Below are positions 12,019-22,742 of a DNA stretch of 64,000 nt, piece after piece. The notes under the pieces were generated by a model. It had not been told where the DNA came from. It ran no database searches and saw only the letters and a program-made list of their open reading frames with translations. Positions within the stretch are counted from its first letter, which is position 1; the number at the start of each line of letters is the position of its first letter. The DNA is from Acheta domesticus (taxonomy: Eukaryota; Arthropoda; Insecta; Orthoptera; Gryllidae): contig JAHLJT010003656.1 in NCBI GenBank assembly GCA_031308135.1, positions 48,148,335 through 48,212,334 on the forward strand, written 5' to 3'. Made by a program: the position numbers and the translations under genes.

Positions 12019-12890
12019 CTAGTGGTGCTACAGAATGGCACAGACTTTCCCGTGTTAGTTTTCTATTTCTTTGGGTCTGGGTTAGTTATTCTCAATTGCC
12101 ACATACTTGTGCCAGCTGCCATCTATCGCCGCTCAAACTAATTTTTTTTGACATTTTCTTAATTTTTCAGTTTCCTAATGGTAGGACGGAAATATTAATT
12201 TTAGAATATTAAAGAACAGTAAAACCCCATCCTAAATGGAAATTAAAAAAAAAAATTGGAGCCGTTTTTAAGAAAATAGCGTTTAAGCGTCACTAAAAAT
12301 GCGAAATTTGAAGCTCATTTTCACAGATAATTTTTGAGTTTTCGAAACACTTCATTTGCAGCCAGTTAAAGCACTTAAACGCAAAAATAAAATAGTGTTT
12401 ACAAATTAATGGCAATGTGTATGTTAAAGGTATGAAAACAAAAAATATCCCAAATTGGAACTTTACATTATATAAAAGAGTGAAAATAGCACCATCCATT
12501 CGAAAAAAATGAAGAAAAATTTTGGAGCCATTTATGAGAAAATGGCGTTTGAGTGTTTCTGAAAATGCGGAATTTTGAGCTCGTTTTCACAGAAAACGGT
12601 TGAGTTCTCGAGAAGCTTTACTTGACATTACTTAAAGCACATGTGCTCATAAATGGAATAATGTGCGCAAATTGCCGCTAATGTAAATATTACCGACGTG
12701 AGAGAAGTTTCAATTATGTAATGTTTAAAAAATCAAAAGAATAGAACAATATGTTATTTATGTCATCTGATAGAGTACAATTAGCACTATCCCTAAGTTT
12801 AAATTAAATTTCTTTTAACTAAAGTTTAAATAAAAAATTTGGAGCCGTTCTTGAGAAAATCTTGTTTTTGTAATTTTTTTAAAATTGCAG
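12019..12890 (-). mobile_element. Helitron-like (GTCY-type) element, 3' portion
   Basis: Read on the minus strand, the copy ends with CTGTGCCATTCTGTAGCACC followed by ACTAG, the same terminus as at 50380 and 36332, and the next host base is T in each case. The body has recurring phrases such as a variant of TTTTGAGAAAATGGCGTTT and shares structure with 49700-50380. The 5' half with the GTCC microsatellite is absent, so this is a 5'-truncated copy. No coding frame. Confidence 0.65.
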
Positions 12891-13079
12891 TGGGAAAACC
12901 GTCAAGCCGACCTGTGAAAGGGCGCCAGATCTCACAGCAAGGGAAAGCCAACTCCAGTGATAACCGTAACAGTGATAACATGCACCACACTGACATGACC
13001 GTTAACGGTCCTGTAAATACGAAAACATGAACATCAATCCTCGATATTACAGCAAACTGAAAACCGGTTTGGACGTTTT

Positions 13080-13560
13080 ATCACTGCCTGTGCATAGCGT
13101 ACACGGGCCTGTCGGATGCGAGCAAGCATTTTCCCCAGCACGGCGTGGGCGGTGCTGCACTTTCCAGCCGGCGCGGAGAGGCGCGCGAGGGGACGGATCC
13201 CCTCCGAAGGGGCCGATGTGGCGGGGGGGGGGGCGGGCGGAACCGGAAGCGGGCGCGTGGATGGGAGGCGCGCGGTGCGAACCGGAAGCGGCGGCTGCGG
13301 CGGCGGAAGGAAGTCGTTGCTCGTTCCCTGCGACGCAGAGTGCTCGAATGCGGCTGTTGGCGTGTCGTCACGTGACAATGCCCCACTCGAGATGGATTCT
13401 CGAATACTGCTGAGGACTCTCGACTTATTTTCCGGGGGATTGAAAAAAAAAGTGACAACAGAAACGGGTAGGGTATATCGGCGACGCAGCCGCTGTGATG
13501 AATGTGAAGCTTTTTGGGCGAGGGGTAGTGGGTGTACGGGAACAGAGACGGCGTAACCGA
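13080..13560. other. GC-rich CpG cluster with overlapping spurious frames
   Basis: A sharply bounded GC-rich island in AT-rich surroundings. Five frames of 76-191 codons overlap here on both strands, as expected when GC richness depletes stops. None shows a recognisable domain. It may be a CpG island or promoter region, but no TATA element, transcript start or exon could be defined. Confidence 0.4.
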
Positions 13561-14206
13561 ATAGCCTCTCTACGTGGAGGCTTTGGGACGGAATGTTGAA
13601 AACTTTCACTTATTCTATGTTAATAAACAATAATAAATAGTATTTTATGCAATTAGTTTATAATGTTAAGCTTTATTGCATAAGTACATGTTTTAAAAGC
13701 GAGCGACGTTAGGAGCGAGTTTTCAAATTGTACGAATGCAATAAAGCAACATTTTTAAAGAGTTGCATACGCTATTTTTTGTATAACAGCATTGTAAATT
13801 TATAAGAGAATGAAACTTAAATTTGCGAAGAGCTTTCCTGTGATGTCTCGGGTATTTGACATCTGTGCGAGAAAACTGTGGTCGGCTTTTCTGTTTACCT
13901 CTACCTCCTCGTAATTCTCTCTCTGCGATTGGCTGAATGTGTGATGACGCAATCATTCGAGCCGTAAAATCTAATACGTCATCATTTGTGCCATAAAAGC
14001 CTGATTATGAACGATTTCTTACAACAGAAAAGGTCGTTTATAAGGGAATACAAAAAAATAAATTGTATACACTGTACAGTTGCACACGATACAGATAAAA
14101 GCAATACAGTTGGTTCGTTTATCCCAGGGCACAGAGAGGAAGGTATCGATAATATAACTTTTTTGTGTGTATTTTCATTTTATAATCAGACTTAACTAAC
14201 GTCAGT
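13561..14206. other. Unassigned sequence
   Basis: AT-rich DNA between the CpG cluster and the hAT MITE. Short frames only, with no repeat family recognised. Confidence 0.35.
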
Positions 14207-14214
14207 CTTACGAA

Positions 14215-14390
14215 CAGAGGTATATCTACGGTATGGCAGACATGGTACGTACCATGGGCGCCACTCACAAGGGGCGCCATTCAGAGTATGCACGCTAAAA
14301 CAAATAACAAGAACCCTATTTTGAAGTATCCTGACAGGGGCGCAAATTCTGTGCTTGCAATGGGCGCCTGAATGCCTAGATACCCCTCTG
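14215..14390. mobile_element. hAT MITE, 176 bp, perfect 8-bp TSD
   Basis: The exact duplication CTTACGAA flanks the element at 14207-14214 and 14391-14398. Ends are CAGAGGTATATCTACGG and, reverse-complemented, CAGAGGGGTATCTAGGC. The interior contains short palindromic GGGCGCC pieces and has no coding capacity. CAG-starting ends plus an 8-bp duplication are diagnostic of hAT-class MITEs. Confidence 0.9.
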
Positions 14391-14398
14391 CTTACGAA

Positions 14399-15432
14399 TC
14401 ATATCCTAATAACTCACATTGTACTGGAAAGACTACAATAATTCACAGTGTTACGTCTCTGTATGTTCTTTTCAACTAATAGAACCTTTCTTACTTTGCA
14501 TTGGCGAGAAGTCTTACTACTTTAGGTCATTCCGTTTTCTGATCAGGAGCTATTTGAGATGGTTTGACTTTGCATTCTACTGCATTTGAGAAGGGGTAAA
14601 TTGTTCTTAATTGTGAATGATGATGAAAGAAGTGAAAAGAATTTTGAGAAAATATGGCCTAACAATATAAGGTATTTATGATTGAGTGACGTGCGAAGAA
14701 AGTTGTGGAACTAAAGGAGGAAGGTGATAAACTGCTGCGGTTAGATAATGGTAAGCTGCCAGTTACTGAAAGTCATATGAGAAAATGGTTTAAAAAGTCT
14801 CTATTGAAAATACAAAGACATAAATTTAAGAAAGAAACTTAGCAGATAACCTGTTCTTCGCGATCATAGTCGGTGCCATACAATCAAAGTATATTGCGTT
14901 TTCTGTCTTTCTGATATATAGGTTTATTTTTAACTAGGCTTGACTTCCATTGTGAATGTTGTGACTTTTAGGAAACTTTTCCCACGTTCGTTTACACAAG
15001 ACATTTCAAACATCACATTACATAATGAAGAGACATATTAATTCAATTTTATTGGGAATTATAATTTTACTTTTACGAATTTATTGTTGTCTCTTTGTTA
15101 TTGTGCAATGAGCCTATTGTGGGATTAAAAGATTTCCCTATGTTACCACTCATAATGTTTTATCTCAATTTGTAAGCATTTATCTTTAAACACTTCGAGG
15201 AAATCAGAATTACCACATTTGAGTTTTAATTTGTTTGTGAAGAGTTTGCATTTTTGTTCGTTTCTCTGACGATATTTACTCTGGATCAGTGATGAAAGGA
15301 TATAGCTACTGTTCCTGCTAATGTGTGTGACGTACAACTTTTGAAGTTGTTGTGGCGTTAGTGCGAATGTATTACAGAATGAAAAGACGCAAAAGATGGC
15401 CATTGGTTAACGTAGAAATGACTTTCAACATA
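14399..15432. other. Unassigned sequence
   Basis: AT-rich stretch with one 86-codon minus frame at 15143-15403 lacking a recognised domain. No terminal repeats or microsatellites of note. Confidence 0.35.
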
Positions 15433-15440
15433 TTTCCTAG

Positions 15441-16188
15441 CAGTGGCGTAGCGTGACTCGCGTGTTTGGGGATGCTCAACAATAACGCCAAATGAACACA
15501 TCATGGTCTTTAATGTTCTCTAGAATCTATGTTATCAAAACAAATGTTACAATACTTAAACAGATTTATGTCAGGAGACTTCTTGAAAGTAAATTATGCA
15601 ATGGCTCAGCTTTAATTCTAATGCGATCACTGGCAATGAGATCACTCGTGAATTTATACATTTCAGATCAAAATAATATTTAATATAATTAAGGAAGAAT
15701 TCATCTTCTTAGATATTAATTAAGAATTAGTAGGCAAGCACTATTTTTTTCTGTTTATGCCCACGACCAAGCAGTGAACCCCGAGTGAGAAAGGAAATAT
15801 TTCACTGACGTCAAGTGTGCTGTGCTCTCGTGCACAAACGAGCAACTCTCATACGCCACTTTGTTCAGTCGTACGCTAGCGTACGAAACTCGCGAATCTC
15901 TTGGGGTGGAGTGAGGAGGGGAGGGGGGAACTTCGCCGTCTGCGCATGCGTCATTGCCCGTCGCAATCTTGTGGCAGACGCTAGAAGCATTTTAGCATCC
16001 AAGCAATCGAAGGCCAGCTTGTAATAACGCGCCGAATTCAACCTTTGGAAATCACATAAAATTAATACAAAATGTGTTTCGATAAATTGACCACTTGTAA
16101 GTTTATCGATACAATATTTAGGGTTCTTTGATTAATATTTTCCGGGGGGATGCTCAGCATCTTAGCGTCCCCTGACGCTACGCCACTG
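15441..16188. mobile_element. hAT-type element, 748 bp, perfect 8-bp TSD
   Basis: Flanked by TTTCCTAG at 15433-15440 and 16189-16196. Termini are CAGTGGCGTAGCGTGA and, reverse-complemented, CAGTGGCGTAGCGTCA. Just inside each end is a GGGGATGCTCA-type repeat, extending the terminal similarity. No transposase frame is present. The CAGTGGCGTAGC end is shared with the MITE at 21983-22338, so both probably used the same transposase source. Confidence 0.92.
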
Positions 16189-16840
16189 TTTCCTAGAATC
16201 ACTTTTGGTAGAACGAAACTTGATGTAATCCCAGTCGTGACGACTCTAATTACCATAAATGTGAATATGTGTTCTAAGCAATCAGGATGTGTAATTTAGA
16301 TTGCAAGAATTCATAGTAAACGTGATACGTCACTATCATAAACATCCGAAAATACCCAGTCCTCTCGTTGACTTCAGCGTAATGTATTTGTACATCCGAA
16401 AGCGCAGCATTATTAAATTAATTTCTTTGCGTGTCTTAATCTGATTCCGAGCCAGACTGTAATTAACTAAAAATTAATGCCAGGCTTTCGTATTGTAAAA
16501 ATACATCCTCAGGTATTGATATATTAAATGACCTCTACCCTTGCTAAAGATTAATGAGCATTTTTCCGGGTCATACGATCCTGTTGGAATTAAATGAATT
16601 CAACCTTGAGACATTATTGTCCCTCTCTGACTCTCAAGAACGTACTTATTGAAGAGACATTTCACCTCTTTCTCTTTGGGTTCATGAGCCATTGTCCATA
16701 GGCTCAATGCTACGAACAACCCACCTTCACTAAACGACCCTTTTTCATTTAAAACTGCCTGCTTTTATTTGATCGTTTTGCAACTTTAACTCAGAATGCA
16801 TTTGTATGTATGTATTTGACATTTTAGGGGCAGATTAATT

Positions 16841-17162
16841 TGACTTTTGCCAGCTAGCGTTGTTCCCAGTGCCACGCCCGAAGGTGTGGGAGCAAACGGC
16901 GAGCGTGACGCCGCATTCCCTTTACCGTATCTACCATACCTAGTCTCCCTGAGCATTACTTGGTATTAAGCAAAAGAATCAACATGTCTAATATACCAAA
17001 GTGCACACATTACAAATTTTAATTAGCTAAAAATGAGCTGGTTTTAGTTCGTGGTTGAGAATAGCCCCCTAAATCTGTTTAAGCCGTAAGGCAGTTGTTG
17101 ATCAATGCATCCAATTTATCATTGGTAATACGACGAGTACTTTGGAAATTGTCGATAAATCC
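16841..17162 (+). repeat. Direct repeat copy 1 (about 320 bp)
   Basis: Nearly identical to 17835-18150, starting TGACTTTTGCCAGCTAGCG and ending GTCGATAAATCC. The separation of about 1 kb resembles a small LTR pair or two insertions of one repeat. The 3' end runs into a strong hairpin that the second copy lacks. No coding content. Confidence 0.8.
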
Positions 17163-17220
17163 CCGACTCGCGAAGCGAGAAGGGGATTTATCTTTGAATT
17201 TCCAAAGTACGAGTGGTATT
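17126..17220. repeat. Long hairpin at the end of direct repeat copy 1
   Basis: GTACTTTGGAAATT (17137-17150) pairs with AATTTCCAAAGTAC (17197-17210), and GATAAATCCCC pairs with GGGGATTTATC, topped by CTCGC/GCGAG around a GAA loop. The outer part (AATAC against GGTATT) extends the stem to about 95 nt overall. It may be the terminal hairpin of a foldback element. Confidence 0.75.
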
Positions 17221-17834
17221 TGATAGGACTATTGCACGAGTGAAATTATGTCCAACAGAGTTCCGAAATGCGGCAAATATTGAAAATAATTGAAAGCTAT
17301 GTTAAAATCAATGAGGTTATGTTACAGTACATACGCGATTTATTGGACATCGACATAGCGATCGATGTTTACCTCCTCCTAAGGTAGATGAGTCACAGTT
17401 TATGATTCGCCAGTAGGGAGAAGCGGTAAGAAAAATCGGATAGAAAATGTGATAAAAGTTTTTGAGGTACACCGCCCTGATTTAGGCATTTCGTATGTAT
17501 AGTTAAACACTATTGGCGTTAATTTCACGAGTGGAATAGTCGAAATTCCACCTCAACAGAGGTACTGTGGAGTGGAAATAGAAAAAAATACTAGTGGCAT
17601 GCAACAGCAAAAATGCTGCTGAACAAAACCGCACAAGGGGGAGTTCCGGATAACAGGGCAGGAGCAGCACCTAGTACTGTGATGAAACATTCACAACTTA
17701 CGGGAATAATGTCCATTACAGTTGACATGTCCGGAGATATCAATCAGAAAAAGCAATGAGATTTCATCATCGTATATATTACAATTACCTACGTCAACCA
17801 ATTATTGAATTGAATTGATTCCTTATTTTACATC

Positions 17835-18150
17835 TGACTTTTGCCAGCTAGCGTTGTTCCCAGTGCCACGCTCGAAGGTGTGGGAGCAAACGGCGAGCGT
17901 GACGCATTCCCTTTACCGTATCTACCATACCTAGTCTCCCTGAGCATCACTTGGTATTAAGCAAAAAATCAATATGTCTAATATACCAAAGTGCACACAT
18001 TAAAAATTTTAATTAACTAAAAATGAGCTAGTTTTAGTTCGTGGTTGAGAATAGCCCCCTAAATCTGTTTAAGCCGTAAGGCAGTTGTTGATCGATGCAT
18101 CCAATTTCATTGGTAATACGACGAGTACTTTGGAAATTGTCGATAAATCC
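17835..18150 (+). repeat. Direct repeat copy 2 (about 316 bp)
   Basis: Second copy of 16841-17162 with a few substitutions and small deletions. It stops at GATAAATCC, immediately followed by the 3' end of a minus-strand SINE-B copy, so the SINE may have inserted into the hairpin and replaced its right arm. Confidence 0.75.
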
Positions 18151-18455
18151 GGCTATGAGGCCTGCTCTTCTGTCTGACCACGCAAATTTCGCTAAGTTCC
18201 TCTCACCAACTAGCGAAGAAGGACGGTATTACTTGGGTGACGAAACAGGCAAATTGAATTTAGCTCAGAGGCTTCATTTAGGCTTGAGGATCTTTTACAT
18301 GCCGTAAATCTACTAACATGGGACAGCCGGCTTTACTTCCCCTCCGAAGGAATTCTTTTTCGCCCCTAAGAATCCACGACTTCGATCGGGTTTGAACCCG
18401 CGAATTTGGGTATTGTTATACTCAATACGCTAACTGTTGCACCATCCACGCCACT
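18151..18455 (-). repeat. SINE-B with tRNA-Ile(TAT)-like head
   Basis: On the minus strand, 18452-18380 reads like a tRNA: A box TGGTGCAACAGTTAGCG, an anticodon arm GTATTG-AGTATAA-CAATAC giving anticodon TAT, and B box GGGTTCAAACCCG at 18388-18400. I see no matching acceptor stem, so this is a SINE head, not a working tRNA gene. The 3' part ends with AAGAGCAGGCC near 18160-18172, shared with 60899-60910, where an ATT repeat follows. Confidence 0.7.
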
Positions 18456-18825
18456 AGATGTCTCAGTTCCGTCTTCATTTTTGTTTCTATCGTGAGCGTC
18501 CCCTCTACCGTCCCGGAACTCGATTTTTTTCTTCGTTTCTACTTGGCTCCCTTTACGTTCTGTAGGTAGCACTTTTTCTTTGCCCCCTCCCTCTCTAGTC
18601 TTTTTCCAGCTGCTTTTGCGAACTCCGCCACCGTCTCTGCTGCACCAATCGCTTTTTTCACTCCCACAGCTACAACCTGCAGTTTCCGTAGCCAGTGCAC
18701 TTGCGAACCGCCACAACCCTGTTACGGCCGTCGCCTCCAGAACTCCCCTCGGTGCCACCCCATCTTCGCCAGGCCACTGACCCCAACACTTCGAATGAGA
18801 TGACTCAGTGACATTCTTTGCCGCC

Positions 18826-19190
18826 CTAACGCCTCGCGTCAGGAGGTCCTGGGATTCGAGGCCCCGACAGTGGCGACTTTCAACACTAGGACAACTAGGA
18901 CGACACTGATAAATGGGACAAATTCAGCCGCTGTCTGGAGGAGAATTCTACCGACCAGTTGCTGTGATCGGCATATTTCCGTTGTTTCTCCAATCCACAC
19001 CAGGCGAATGCCGGAGCAGTATCCTAACAAAAAGTGCCATGGACCCCGCAAGATCTCTCCCCTTTTCCTTGTCTTATCAATCCTTACTCACACACACTTA
19101 CATGCACTACACTACCAGACATGTCGTGAGAGCGGTCGGAAGCTTCGATCTCGTCCCTGATGGGGCGGTGCCCCGCGGGGGCCAAGTCCC
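18826..19190 (+). repeat. SINE-A copy, plus strand, 3' truncated or decayed
   Basis: The head contains a B-box-like GGGATTCGAGGCCCCGAC near 18850-18867. The family block CCAGGCGAATGCCGGAGCAG follows at about 19000-19019, then the TCACACACACTTACATGCAC spacer and GGGGCGGTGCCCCGC. It lies head-outward against the inverted copy at 19237-19800. Confidence 0.65.
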
Positions 19191-19236
19191 GCAGGACGAC
19201 GTTTTGGTTGACACATTTCAAGGGGGAACCCCACAA

Positions 19237-19800
19237 TCGCTGATTGATTGCGGGCGCGTCAACTACTTACGTCATTAGTCTCGTAAGTGTAGTGCGTGCT
19301 TTTCCTTCAGGAGGTGGCGGTGATTTTTCCCCGCTGGATGGCCAGATCCGGCGCCGACCTACCGTCGACTAGTGGGGTTTTCCCCAAACCAGGTATCTCC
19401 CACTAGTTCTAAGCTCCTGAATTTCCGGGACAAGTTCTAAGCTCCTGAACGGTCTTTCGGCATGTGTAATAGTGTAGTGCATGTTAGTGTGTGTGTGTGT
19501 GTGTGTTTGTGTAAGGGGTGAGGATAGGACAAGGAAGAGGAAGGAAAGATAGCGCGCGGTCCGTGGCCCATTTGTTAGGGTACTGCTCCGGCATTCGCCT
19601 GGTGTTGATCGGAGAAACCACGGAAAACTACCGATCAGAGCAGCCAGCCGCTAGAATTCTCCTCCAGACAGGACTGAACTCGACTTAGCTGAAAAGCGAG
19701 TGTCGAAAATTCTGTCGCCGCTGGGACTCGAACCTAGGACCTCACGGCCAGAGAGACTGCAGTTACATCAGTAACCACAGTCGCCTCCTCGCAGTGACAC
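19237..19800 (-). repeat. SINE-A copy, minus strand, essentially complete
   Basis: Read on the minus strand from about 19795: a tRNA-like head with B box AGGTTCGAGTCCCAGC (near 19728-19743), the GAATTCTAG block, the CCAGGCGAATGCCGGAGC block (about 19590-19607), a (CA)n spacer at 19482-19505, the GC-rich segment, and the tail AGTTGACGCGCCCGCAATCA near 19245-19264. This is the best copy for defining the family. Confidence 0.75.
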
Positions 19801-19874
19801 GGACTACTTCACGGGATTAAAGTAGTTGCCGCATGCGGAAACACTAAATCAGTAGGATCAAGGTCTGCTACTGG

Positions 19875-20086
19875 TGGCAGTGGTACGCCTCGCGGCACCG
19901 TGCTACGCCTCGAGCTTCTCTGCGCCACTAGCGTCGGGAGATGAAACTATTAGTAACCCCGCCGTTTTACAATAGTGATGGCGTTGTCTCTTCCGGCGGG
20001 GTTATGAACTGCGTGGAGGGGCGATTTCGTCGTAGCACTCATGGCACGGACTCATGGCATGCTCGTGGCATCGACCTTGACAACAC
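19875..20086 (-). mobile_element. Partial copy of the 34375-34664 MITE
   Basis: The reverse complement matches 34377-34590, including the terminal GTTGTCAAGGTCGATGCCAC, the GACGAAATCGCCCCTCCA arm and ACAACGCCATCACTATTGTA. The opposite terminal repeat is absent, so only one arm and the middle survive. Confidence 0.7.
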
Positions 20087-20094
20087 GGCATTAT

Positions 20095-20195
20095 AGCTAC
20101 TATCGAAACTCCTGCCACCGTCGGGACTCGAACCCTAGGATACCACGTTCAGGTGCACTTCAGTGACATCAATTGATGCCCAGAGCCATTTAAAT
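20095..20195 (-). repeat. SINE-A head fragment
   Basis: The reverse complement contains GGGTTCGAGTCCCGACGGTG (about 20117-20136), a good B box, and CATCAATTGATGTCACTG, matching the heads at 19.7 and 38.4 kb. Only about 100 bp of head is present, abutting the MITE fragment. Confidence 0.65.
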
Positions 20196-20339
20196 CAATG
20201 ACAGGATTAAAACCCAACTATGCTTCCTATTAGTTGTCGACTGAGTTTGCAACAAACCAGTTCAAATCAAGAATTGCATTTTTTTCATTTAACGAATAGT
20301 GTTATTTAAAAGAACCTTGACAACACTGCACTAAATATT

Positions 20340-20640
20340 CGCCCCCTTTCGCCCCGATTCCTTCTCCGCTCCCGCGCCGTCGCGTCTCCCCGTGGGCGCG
20401 CCGCCCCCTGCGGCCAGGGGCTGGCTAGGGGCGTGACCAGGGGCGGGGCAGGGGCGGGGCCAGGGGCGGGGCGCTCTGGCCGACCAGGGAATCCCATTAC
20501 CGCCGCCCGCCGGCGCCGCCGTCGCGACGCCTCCCGGCGGGGAGCGGCCCGGGCCGGCCCGGCCCGGCCCGGCCCGCCTCGCCTTTCCGCCCTCACACTG
20601 GGCCGAAATGGGGTGAAAGGCACTCCCTCCCCATCCACCC
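20340..20640. other. CpG-island-like GC-rich block with GC-box repeats
   Basis: Three consecutive AGGGGCGGGGC motifs occur near 20438-20471, and GGCCC repeats near 20545-20575. Overlapping frames of 110-161 codons on both strands follow from GC richness. The block could be promoter-associated, but no downstream gene could be identified. Confidence 0.45.
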
Positions 20641-20737
20641 ACGCTCATGCACACACGTGCGGACTCGCGCACACTCGAACACACTCGCACACGGACACGT
20701 GTGCACAGTTACACGCACACGTTCACATTCGCGTACA

Positions 20738-20769
<32 letters not shown>

Positions 20770-20885
20770 GTCGCACAAACATGCACTCATGTGTAAGTGA
20801 GCATACTCATGTACATGCTCATGTAGACTCATACGCACTCGTACACACGCACACTGTTATACGTACACGCACGCACACACGAACG
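20641..20885 (+). repeat. CA-rich alternating purine-pyrimidine tract
   Basis: Dominated by CACAC and ACGCACAC runs with a pure (CA)n core at about 20749-20768. Alternating purine-pyrimidine sequence of this length can adopt Z-form DNA. It directly follows the GC-rich block. Confidence 0.8.
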
Positions 20886-21895
20886 TTGTTTTTTGTTAGG
20901 ATAAATGTGTCATTATAATTTGTGGTCAAGTGTCTCCACTGCAAAGAATAGCAAAACTACACACACCAAAGAAACTTTCTTTCACATCGCCACAGGTAAG
21001 CCGTTGTATCAGAATTCATAATCTCAATGGAATTATTTTGTGTCAACATTGAATTGGAAATATAATAAATGTTGATGAGGATAACATAATATGTCGCTGT
21101 ATACACACAGAAAAAATTTGCTGCAATCTCTTTTCATCAGACACGCACCAAACTCGATTTTCTGAATCTAGAAAAAATACACGAATTTGAAAGAGGCGAA
21201 GGGGACTCATAGGGGACTAATGACTGAAGGCGTTGACGCCCGGCAATCAATTAATACTCACGACTCGGTATGTTCCTGGAGTCGCTTCCGGGACTTCTCC
21301 AAGGGCGCTGTATGCCAATTCAGATGTTCGATGCGATCGTTAGATAGCGCAGAATCTTGTTTCTGAACTCGCTGCAATCTTAGCCGTCCGAATCGAACTT
21401 TGCGTTAGTGCTTTTTATGTAACCCAGGATACATTATTTATTTTTGATTATGAACTAAAACTTTGTGGCAAATGAAATGTTTGTTTGCAAGCAATAAAAA
21501 GAAATCCCTCTGTGCGTTTTTCTTGTTGCCAGTGCAACTCTCGCAGAGGGACGCTGTGCAAATCCTCCAACGCGTGACCGCTGGTATGCACTGCGCGGGA
21601 TATGACGCCGGGAGAGCACGTTCGCAGGATATTCAGGAGAAAGGAGCCACTGCGGGAATGCGGCTCTAAAGTGAGACCTGCGAGCATGCACGGAAAGTCT
21701 AGCGCAGCAAAAATGGTGACGTAATGGATAATAATGCTTCATGTTGCGAATTTAAAACGTAGAGCAACGCTGAAAATGTTCGTGTAACGTTGAGAAGAGG
21801 GAGTTTGTGCGATGATATGAGCGAGTGCGCCGTCGCAGAACGCAGGGTGAGAGGGGGGGCGGCTCAGGAGAGGGGCGGTGGCCTGACGAACGGCC
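20886..21895. other. Unassigned sequence with a SINE-tail match
   Basis: No gene recognised. At 21203-21250, GGGGACTAATGA followed by GTTGACGCCCGGCAATCAAT matches the 3' tail of SINE-A and of 42064-42118, so a decayed SINE ends here. Confidence 0.4.
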
Positions 21896-21929
21896 AGGGT
21901 TGCCAGTTGTTCACTATTTGACGGACGTA

Positions 21930-22445
21930 GGAGACGTGTTCCAACTGCAGCGGGGAGCTAGACAAGGTGATACAATGTCACCCAGTGGCGTAGCTAGGTG
22001 GGGGCAGGGGGCGGTCCGTCCCGGGTGACACCATTTTAGGGGTGACACCAATTTAAAAATTTTATAAATGGAATTATATAAACTTAATGATTTATTTAAA
22101 AACAATTGTAAAAAAATGCACTTGTTAATTAGTTATACTTTTCAAATTATTTACTTAACAATTAAATTTCATTTATTCAGAATTAAATGCAGTTTTTTAA
22201 TATATTATAAATACGTGTCATGTGCAAATATAGTTTACTAAACGGTGTATAAACTACTCATTAATAGCTTTTTATATTTAATGTATGGGGGGGGGGGTGA
22301 TACCATTAGTTTTGCCACCAACTGAAGCTACGCCACTGATGTCACCGAAGATATTTACAAGCCTTCTAGAGGATATGTTCAATAAATTGAAATGGATCAG
22401 CCAGGGGTTAAACATCAACGGAAGAAATCTGACAAACCTACGTTG
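21930..22445 (+). pseudogene. RTE-clade reverse transcriptase fragment, split by a MITE
   Basis: Before and after the MITE the sequence encodes RQGD-type and MSPKIFTSLLEDMF segments followed by NINGRNLTNLR, matching the minus-strand relic at 28481-28705 almost base for base. This is the middle of a LINE reverse transcriptase; the wording is typical of the RTE clade. Only a short internal piece is present, with no endonuclease and no catalytic FADD box. It is interrupted by 356 bp of MITE plus its 8-bp duplication. Confidence 0.75.
21983..22338. mobile_element. hAT MITE, 356 bp, perfect 8-bp TSD
   Basis: ATGTCACC is present at 21975-21982 and 22339-22346. Termini are CAGTGGCGTAGCTAGG and, reverse-complemented, CAGTGGCGTAGCTTCA. 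The interior is AT-rich, bounded by GGTGACACC repeats and a G run at 22287-22296. Removing the element and one duplication restores continuity with the uninterrupted relative at 28.6 kb, which confirms the boundaries. A diverged relative lies at 42425-42842. Confidence 0.95.
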
Positions 22446-22474
22446 GCTATCGCGCGGTGCATGCGATTGTCTTA

Positions 22475-22610
22475 GTTTCGGCCCCAAATCTACTGAAATT
22501 GTTTCAATATTGCGCATCAATTCCAGTCTCCAATGTTAGCACCGAAAGAAGTTTCAGTGTTATGAAAAATGTTTGGAGCGACGAGTGCAACAGAATGTAA
22601 GTTGAGTCAG
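22475..22610 (+). pseudogene. hAT transposase C-terminal fragment, copy 1
   Basis: The reading frame encodes a stretch resembling the hAT dimerisation region: PVSNVSTERSFSVMKNVW followed by SDECNRM and then a stop. In intact hAT transposases this region lies at the C terminus and mediates dimerisation. Only about 45 codons are recognisable, with stops on both sides. Confidence 0.65.
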
Positions 22611-22742
22611 TTCGAAACGAACTGTAGACATTTCAACAATGGACATGTATTGAATATATGGAACATTAGTTAAAGAATTATTCAAGAAGATTTATAACGT
22701 AAAAGCTACTCAAGAATGAAAATATTGCACAAATAAATATAT

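Noticed and set aside
13034..13609. 191-codon minus frame in the GC-rich island
   Set aside because: Four other frames overlap it on both strands, as expected from GC content; no domain recognised.
16841..18150. Full LTR retrotransposon bounded by the 320-bp repeats
   Set aside because: No TG...CA ends, TSD, primer-binding site or coding sequence between the repeats.
18380..18452. Functional tRNA-Ile gene on the minus strand
   Set aside because: Anticodon arm and Pol III boxes are present but no paired acceptor stem; a SINE body follows.
20433..20918. 161-codon plus frame
   Set aside because: Spans a GC-rich block and a CA repeat; the second half is His/Thr from CACA sequence.
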